NCBI RefSeq assembly: GCF_016735615.1
Contig: NZ_JAERSF010000004.1
Location: 372,001-436,000, forward strand
Reading direction: 5' to 3'
Length of the DNA stretch: 64,000 nucleotides
Source of the DNA: Flavobacterium tagetis
GTDB taxonomy: Bacteria > Bacteroidota > Bacteroidia > Flavobacteriales > Flavobacteriaceae
The notes under the pieces are model-generated. The model did not search any database. It saw nothing but the letters and a program-made list of their open reading frames with translations, and had not been told where the DNA came from. Below, one piece after another: positions 59,889-64,000 of this stretch. Made by a program: the position numbers and the translations under genes. The stretch's first letter is position 1; every line of letters begins with the position of its first letter.

Positions 59889-60557
59889 TTACACCAATCC
59901 GAAATCTTTTGCTATTGCAATCAAATGCACATTATTGTTAGCCTTAAAATATATTTTTAGTTTATTGATTCTTTTTTCTATACTGCTTGTTCCGTTAGGA
60001 GTTATAGATAAATCTTTAAACTCTTTTGAAATACTTTCTAAAATATATCCTTGAGATAAAAGTTTTAAAATCGAAATATCATACGATTCAATTTCAATTA
60101 ATGCTTTATCATTGAAATTAAAAGATAGATCTGAAGAAAGTATTTTTTCTTCGTTGTTAAATGTGCTTTTAATGGCATTTCTTAACTCAGAAATACTATT
60201 TCTTCCTTTAGAAACATAAGCATTGATCCCTAACTCGTTAAAAAGAGTTTTAATTCTGTAGCTTTTGTCTTCTATTGAAAAAACAATCTTTTTAATGTTT
60301 GGCTGAACTTTGTTTATAGCTTCAATAAGTTCATCACCAGTATTTAAATCTACTTTTCTATGATCAGATTTAAATGATAAATCTGTAATCAATAAATCAT
60401 AAGGTTCTTTGTCTGCCATTGCCTTTTTTACTTTAAGCAAACCTTCATCGCAATACTTTACATGATGGATTACGGGAACTTTAAGCTCTTCAAGTACTTG
60501 AACAACTGCAATGCTGATACTATCTAAATCTTCGGCAACTAAAACTTTTTTAAACAT
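59889..60557 (-). CDS. Response regulator with receiver and LuxR-like C-terminal domain
   Basis: This 222-residue protein has a receiver domain (about 4-125) with the acidic patch AEDLDS, phosphoacceptor Asp in YDLLITDLSF, Ser in VFSIEDK and Lys in YVSKGRNS, so it is chemically complete. The C-terminal domain (about 150-220) has the helices of a LuxR-type HTH in diverged form (ISILKLLSQGYILESISKEF, SSIEKRINKLKIYF). It begins 8 bp after the upstream degenerate kinase stop, so it is the output gene of this operon. Confidence 0.82.
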   Translation of the reverse strand: MFKKVLVAEDLDSISIAVVQVLEELKVPVIHHVKYCDEGLLKVKKAMADKEPYDLLITDLSFKSDHRKVDLNTGDELIEAINKVQPNIKKIVFSIEDKSYRIKTLFNELGINAYVSKGRNSISELRNAIKSTFNNEEKILSSDLSFNFNDKALIEIESYDISILKLLSQGYILESISKEFKDLSITPNGTSSIEKRINKLKIYFKANNNVHLIAIAKDFGLV

Positions 60558-60565
60558 ATATTGGG

Positions 60566-62371
60566 TTATATAGGAAATTTGAAACTTATTTTAAAACCAC
60601 TTTCTGAATTTGAGTCAAAATTAAATGTTCCTTTTATTGTTTCAATACGGTTTTCCACATTTTGTAGTCTTTTTTCTAAAATACCGTATTTTTGCCTGAT
60701 TTTATGGCCATTATCAGCGTACAGTATTACAATATTTTCTTCTTCTTTTTTAAATATTAGACTTATTAATGTGGCATCGTTAAGTGTTTTCATTTGGTTA
60801 AAAATTTCCTGGATAGCACGAAAAACAACAATTTTTTTTGCTCGATCAGTTTTAGCCCATGAGAAAGTATTTAAACCATTTATTATAATGTTTAAATTTG
60901 GAGAAATGTATTCTGAAATCATTTCTTTTAAAGCACTTTCAAAATTTTCATCAGTGAGTATTTCACTATTTTCTCTAGATATATTTCTTGTTGTTAAATA
61001 AATGTTGTTTAAATGGGATAACAGTTTTTCTTTGTTTTCTTCTTTTTCTAAATCGCTCTTTGCCGTAAACAGTAAAATCTTATCGATGTCTTTTTCTAGC
61101 TCATGCTCTAATTTTTCGGAAATACGTTTTTCATTTTTAAAGATTTCATTGGTTCTTTCTCTTTTTCCTTTTTTGGTTATATAAAAAACTATAAAGACTA
61201 GACTTATAGCGCTAATAGAAATTACAACATAAGAAATAAAGCTTCTGTTTTTGTGTCTTTGAAGCTGTAATTCATGTTCTGCTTTTTGATTTTTAAGCTC
61301 TAGGTTTTCTTCTTTATCTTTCTTTGAATTATAAATAATATCGGCAAATTGATTTTTTGCTCTTTCTCTGGCAGTCATTAGACTATCTGTTTTTCTTATA
61401 TAAATTTTCAAATGGTTTTTTAAACTTTCCGTATTGTCAATATTTTCGTCATTTTCTGCTTTGATCAAACAGCCTAACATACTAATCTCGTAAGGTTTAG
61501 AATTTGACTTTTTAGCATAATAATAAGCTTTCTCAATATTCTTTTTTTTGAGTTCAGGATTATTGTATATTTTATAATATTTATAAAAGGCATAATAGCA
61601 GGTAATTAGTTCATAGTCATCATTTAAAGTAAGTGCTACTTTTAGACTTTCATTAAAGCAGTTAAAAGCTTCTTGCTTATGGCCTCCAAGATAAAGGTAG
61701 GAAAGTCCCAAATTATATAATTTAGCGGTACGTTGAAAACCAGTATTTGAAGGAGTAATTTTGTCTTCGATGTTCAGCCAAGCTATCGGTTCTAGTAGAT
61801 CTACAGCCTCCTGATATTTTCCTTGTTGCATGTAAACAAATGCAATTTCAGATATTATACGTGATTTTCTAAATGTAGAGAAGGCCTTTTTTAATGCTTT
61901 TTTATGATAATATAATGCTTTTTCATAGTCATAAGTAGAATGATAATTATAAGCCATAAATGTATAAGCATTAACGGCATACTTAACATTAGTTGTCTTG
62001 TCTAAGTACGGAAAAGCTTTTACGAGTGTATTTTCTACTTCATAATAATCACCATGTCTTTGTAAGATTTCTGCAATATAGTTTATAGATTCCACATAAT
62101 AATCGGCATAATTCTCTTTTGGTTCACATAGTAATCGAGTTTTATTAAAATAAAAATAGGCACTGTCACCTTTTCCAGTGTCCCAAAAAGCATGTGCCTT
62201 TTCCAATGTTTGTTTTATTTCTGGTAAACGATTGGTTTTGATAGGACTTAAAGGTAGTTTTTTAGTGTCCGAAAATTGCATAGAAAAAAGGGCAATTAAA
62301 ATTGCACAACAGAGTAGCAAACAAAAAAGAATGTATTTTTTTTGAATAAAATAGAGTAAGTCTCTAATCAT
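60566..62371 (-). CDS. TPR/transmembrane protein with degenerate histidine-kinase domain, paralogue 1
   Basis: This is a 601-residue protein. An N-terminal membrane helix (about 12-31) precedes a periplasmic TPR array (about 50-330), a coiled segment, a second membrane helix (about 378-398) and a kinase-like C terminus (405-601). In the dimerisation motif RISEKLEHELEKDID the phosphoacceptor His position is Glu (E422). The N box reads IQEIFNQMK, G1 keeps YADNG, and the G2 glycines are lost (ILEKRLQNVENRI). It probably cannot phosphorylate. It shares a TAATG overlap with the upstream paralogue. Confidence 0.8.
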   Translation of the reverse strand: MIRDLLYFIQKKYILFCLLLCCAILIALFSMQFSDTKKLPLSPIKTNRLPEIKQTLEKAHAFWDTGKGDSAYFYFNKTRLLCEPKENYADYYVESINYIAEILQRHGDYYEVENTLVKAFPYLDKTTNVKYAVNAYTFMAYNYHSTYDYEKALYYHKKALKKAFSTFRKSRIISEIAFVYMQQGKYQEAVDLLEPIAWLNIEDKITPSNTGFQRTAKLYNLGLSYLYLGGHKQEAFNCFNESLKVALTLNDDYELITCYYAFYKYYKIYNNPELKKKNIEKAYYYAKKSNSKPYEISMLGCLIKAENDENIDNTESLKNHLKIYIRKTDSLMTARERAKNQFADIIYNSKKDKEENLELKNQKAEHELQLQRHKNRSFISYVVISISAISLVFIVFYITKKGKRERTNEIFKNEKRISEKLEHELEKDIDKILLFTAKSDLEKEENKEKLLSHLNNIYLTTRNISRENSEILTDENFESALKEMISEYISPNLNIIINGLNTFSWAKTDRAKKIVVFRAIQEIFNQMKTLNDATLISLIFKKEEENIVILYADNGHKIRQKYGILEKRLQNVENRIETIKGTFNFDSNSESGFKISFKFPI

Positions 62372-64000
62372 TACAGCGGAAATTTAATTAAAACTTTAAA
62401 GCCTTGATTTTGGTTTAAAGAGACATTAAAAATCCCTTTTACCAATTTAAGACGGTTTTCAATATTAGCAAATCTCTTGTTTAAATTATTTTGATTTTGA
62501 ATTTCGGTACTGTTATCAGCATACGTAATTATGATATTTTTCTCGTCTTCTTTAAATGTTATACTTACGAGCGAAGAATTATTAAACATTTTTGTTTGAT
62601 CAAAAATTTCCTGCACTACTCGGAAAACCGTAATTTTTTTTACACGATCAATTTTTACCCAAGAAAATGTACTTAAGCCGTTTATCATGATATTTAAATT
62701 TGATGTTGTATATCCAGAAATCATTTCTTTAAGAACTTTTTTAAAATTTTCATCGGTAAGTATTTCACTGTTTTCTCTGGATATATTTCTTGTCTTTGAA
62801 TAGATGTTGTTTAAATGAGTTAAAAATTGTTCTTTATTTTCTTCTTTTTCAAGGTTGCTATTTTTTGAAAATGATAAAATCATGTCAATATCTTTTTCAA
62901 GTTCAAACTGCAATTTTTCAGAAATTCGCATTTCATTTTTAAAGACTTCATTTGCTCTGTCTCTTTTTCCTTTCTTGGTTATATAAAGAACAATAAAAAC
63001 TAGACTTATAACGCTAATGGAAATAACAACATAAGAAATATAGCTCCTGTTTTTTTGTCTTTGCATCTCTAATTCATGTTCTGCTTTTTCATTTTTTAGT
63101 TCTAAATTTTCGTCTTTATCTTTTTTGAAATTATATTTTATGTTAGCAGACTGCTCTTTCTGTGTTAATTGAATTTTATTAATGCTGTCTGTAAATTGAA
63201 TATAAATCTTAGAATATTTCTTCAACTCATTTCTTCTACTGCTATTTATTAAAATTTTTAAAGCATTTTTTTTTTGCGAATAAGCATTTATTTTGCAAGA
63301 GTATTTATAAGCTATTTCGGCATATTTTTTTGCCAAAGTAAGATTAGATTTTAAATAAAATTGAGAAATACCTGAATAGCTGTGCGATAAATTTGATACA
63401 TCATTTAATTCTAGTCTAATTTTAAGGGCTTCTTGGTAGTATTGTAGCGCTCTAGAATCTCCTAAATTAGCATAACAAATACCAATATTGTCCTTCATTA
63501 TTGCATAATCTTGCAATTCAAAATCTTTGAATGTATTTGTTTTTTTCTTATTTCCATAATATCCGTAAGTGGTTAGTTTTTTATAGATTTTGATTGCTTT
63601 TTTATAATGCTTCTGACGCATATAAACTAGTGCTATATTAGCTAATGCATTTGTTTTTCTTCTTGCGCTAGTTTTTAGATTGTATGCTTTTTTAGCATAT
63701 ATTAGTGCATTGTCATAATCGTTTGTTGCTAAATAATTCTCAACAAAAATTTTATATGTCTCCCAAGCAAACCTTGGTTTTTTAAGGTATTTAAGATGTG
63801 GTAATACTTTTGTAGCTATAGCTTCACTTTCTAAATAATTGCCTTTGAATTCTTGTATAAGTGCTATAGATATTAATGCATCAACATAATCAACTCTATT
63901 TTTTACAGAATCAGATATGGTTATTACTTTTTCATAAATTTGTAAGGCATTTGAAAATTCGGATTTATCAAAATAAGCATCACCAATTATTGTAAGCCTT
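62371..64000 (-). CDS. TPR/transmembrane protein with degenerate histidine-kinase domain, paralogue 2 (5' end outside window)
   Basis: The frame stays open from the stop at 62371 to the window edge, at least 542 codons. An ATG at 63621 is internal, because TPR-like sequence (e.g. NALIYAKKAYNLKTSARRK) continues upstream of it. The C-terminal third matches paralogue 1 almost residue for residue. Dimerisation motif RISEKLQFELEKDID has Gln where His should be. G1 is YADNS, so the invariant Gly is lost too. It is therefore more degenerate than its neighbour, with which it is translationally coupled. Confidence 0.8.
   Translation of the reverse strand, partial: RLTIIGDAYFDKSEFSNALQIYEKVITISDSVKNRVDYVDALISIALIQEFKGNYLESEAIATKVLPHLKYLKKPRFAWETYKIFVENYLATNDYDNALIYAKKAYNLKTSARRKTNALANIALVYMRQKHYKKAIKIYKKLTTYGYYGNKKKTNTFKDFELQDYAIMKDNIGICYANLGDSRALQYYQEALKIRLELNDVSNLSHSYSGISQFYLKSNLTLAKKYAEIAYKYSCKINAYSQKKNALKILINSSRRNELKKYSKIYIQFTDSINKIQLTQKEQSANIKYNFKKDKDENLELKNEKAEHELEMQRQKNRSYISYVVISISVISLVFIVLYITKKGKRDRANEVFKNEMRISEKLQFELEKDIDMILSFSKNSNLEKEENKEQFLTHLNNIYSKTRNISRENSEILTDENFKKVLKEMISGYTTSNLNIMINGLSTFSWVKIDRVKKITVFRVVQEIFDQTKMFNNSSLVSITFKEDEKNIIITYADNSTEIQNQNNLNKRFANIENRLKLVKGIFNVSLNQNQGFKVLIKFPL

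Noticed and set aside
60561..61001. 146-codon plus-strand frame
   Set aside because: It is antisense to the well-supported kinase-like gene and has a Phe/Ser-rich composition typical of shadow frames.
62371..63621. Paralogue 2 as a complete 416-residue gene starting at 63621
   Set aside because: TPR-like sequence continues in frame upstream with no stop to the window edge, so this ATG is internal.

Overview
The window is AT-rich, low-GC DNA from a member of the Bacteroidota, almost certainly a Flavobacterium or close relative. The evidence is a T9SS type A sorting domain, DUF4252 proteins beside an ECF sigma factor, many lipoproteins, a split transketolase, a zeaxanthin-type carotenoid cluster, TAnnTTTG-like -7 promoter boxes, almost no Shine-Dalgarno sequences, and the intergenic phrase-like repeats common in this genus. 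It is ordinary chromosome: no prophage, insertion sequence or CRISPR array was seen.

Layout. 1-0.7 kb: 3' end of carB. 0.8-5 kb: a YiaA-like membrane protein, an ECF sigma/anti-sigma/DUF4252 operon and an S41 peptidase. 5-15.6 kb: a vitamin B12 locus. On the minus strand it holds a CWC/DUF5522 protein, cobU, a bluB-cobT fusion, cobS, cobC, a cobalamin riboswitch, btuB and a DUF5074 surface propeller (BtuG-like). On the plus strand it holds btuF, btuC and btuD. Together these cover capture at the outer membrane, inner-membrane import, and assembly of the nucleotide loop with DMB made from FMN. 15.6-19 kb: RNA-modifying enzymes, small proteins and an SDR. 19-27 kb: a large T9SS-secreted adhesin/nuclease, a MepB-like protein, and a second ECF sigma operon whose partner looks like an anti-sigma factor fused to an outer-membrane barrel. 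27-31 kb: rmuC, thioesterase, VOC, YceI and a TIGR01777 epimerase.

31-39 kb is a light-response and carotenoid region: TetR-like/UbiB pair, photolyase, SRPBCC, crtZ, crtB, crtI, and a MerR regulator with a B12-binding domain of the CarH/LitR type. The B12 importer and a B12-dependent photoreceptor candidate therefore lie within one window. 39-41.7 kb: TPR protein, then three tRNA-Lys genes and one tRNA-Leu. The promoter-tRNA-Lys-terminator unit is duplicated around a small islet with a GNAT gene and a decayed regulator remnant.

41.7-54.4 kb is mostly housekeeping: aroK, a phosphoribosyltransferase, an S4 protein, lipoproteins, split transketolase, tgt, lptF/G-like, EamA, accA and dnaB. The TGT lacks its zinc cysteines and DnaB ends in an SSB-like acidic PF tail. 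54.5-57.1 kb: small protein, membrane protein, histidine kinase and NarL-type regulator. 57.1-59.8 kb: a 41-residue membrane protein, a protein often named asparagine synthetase B, a secreted nuclease-fold protein and a small membrane protein. 59.9-64 kb: an operon of two paralogous TPR/transmembrane proteins with degenerate kinase domains followed by a response regulator; the upstream paralogue runs out of the window.
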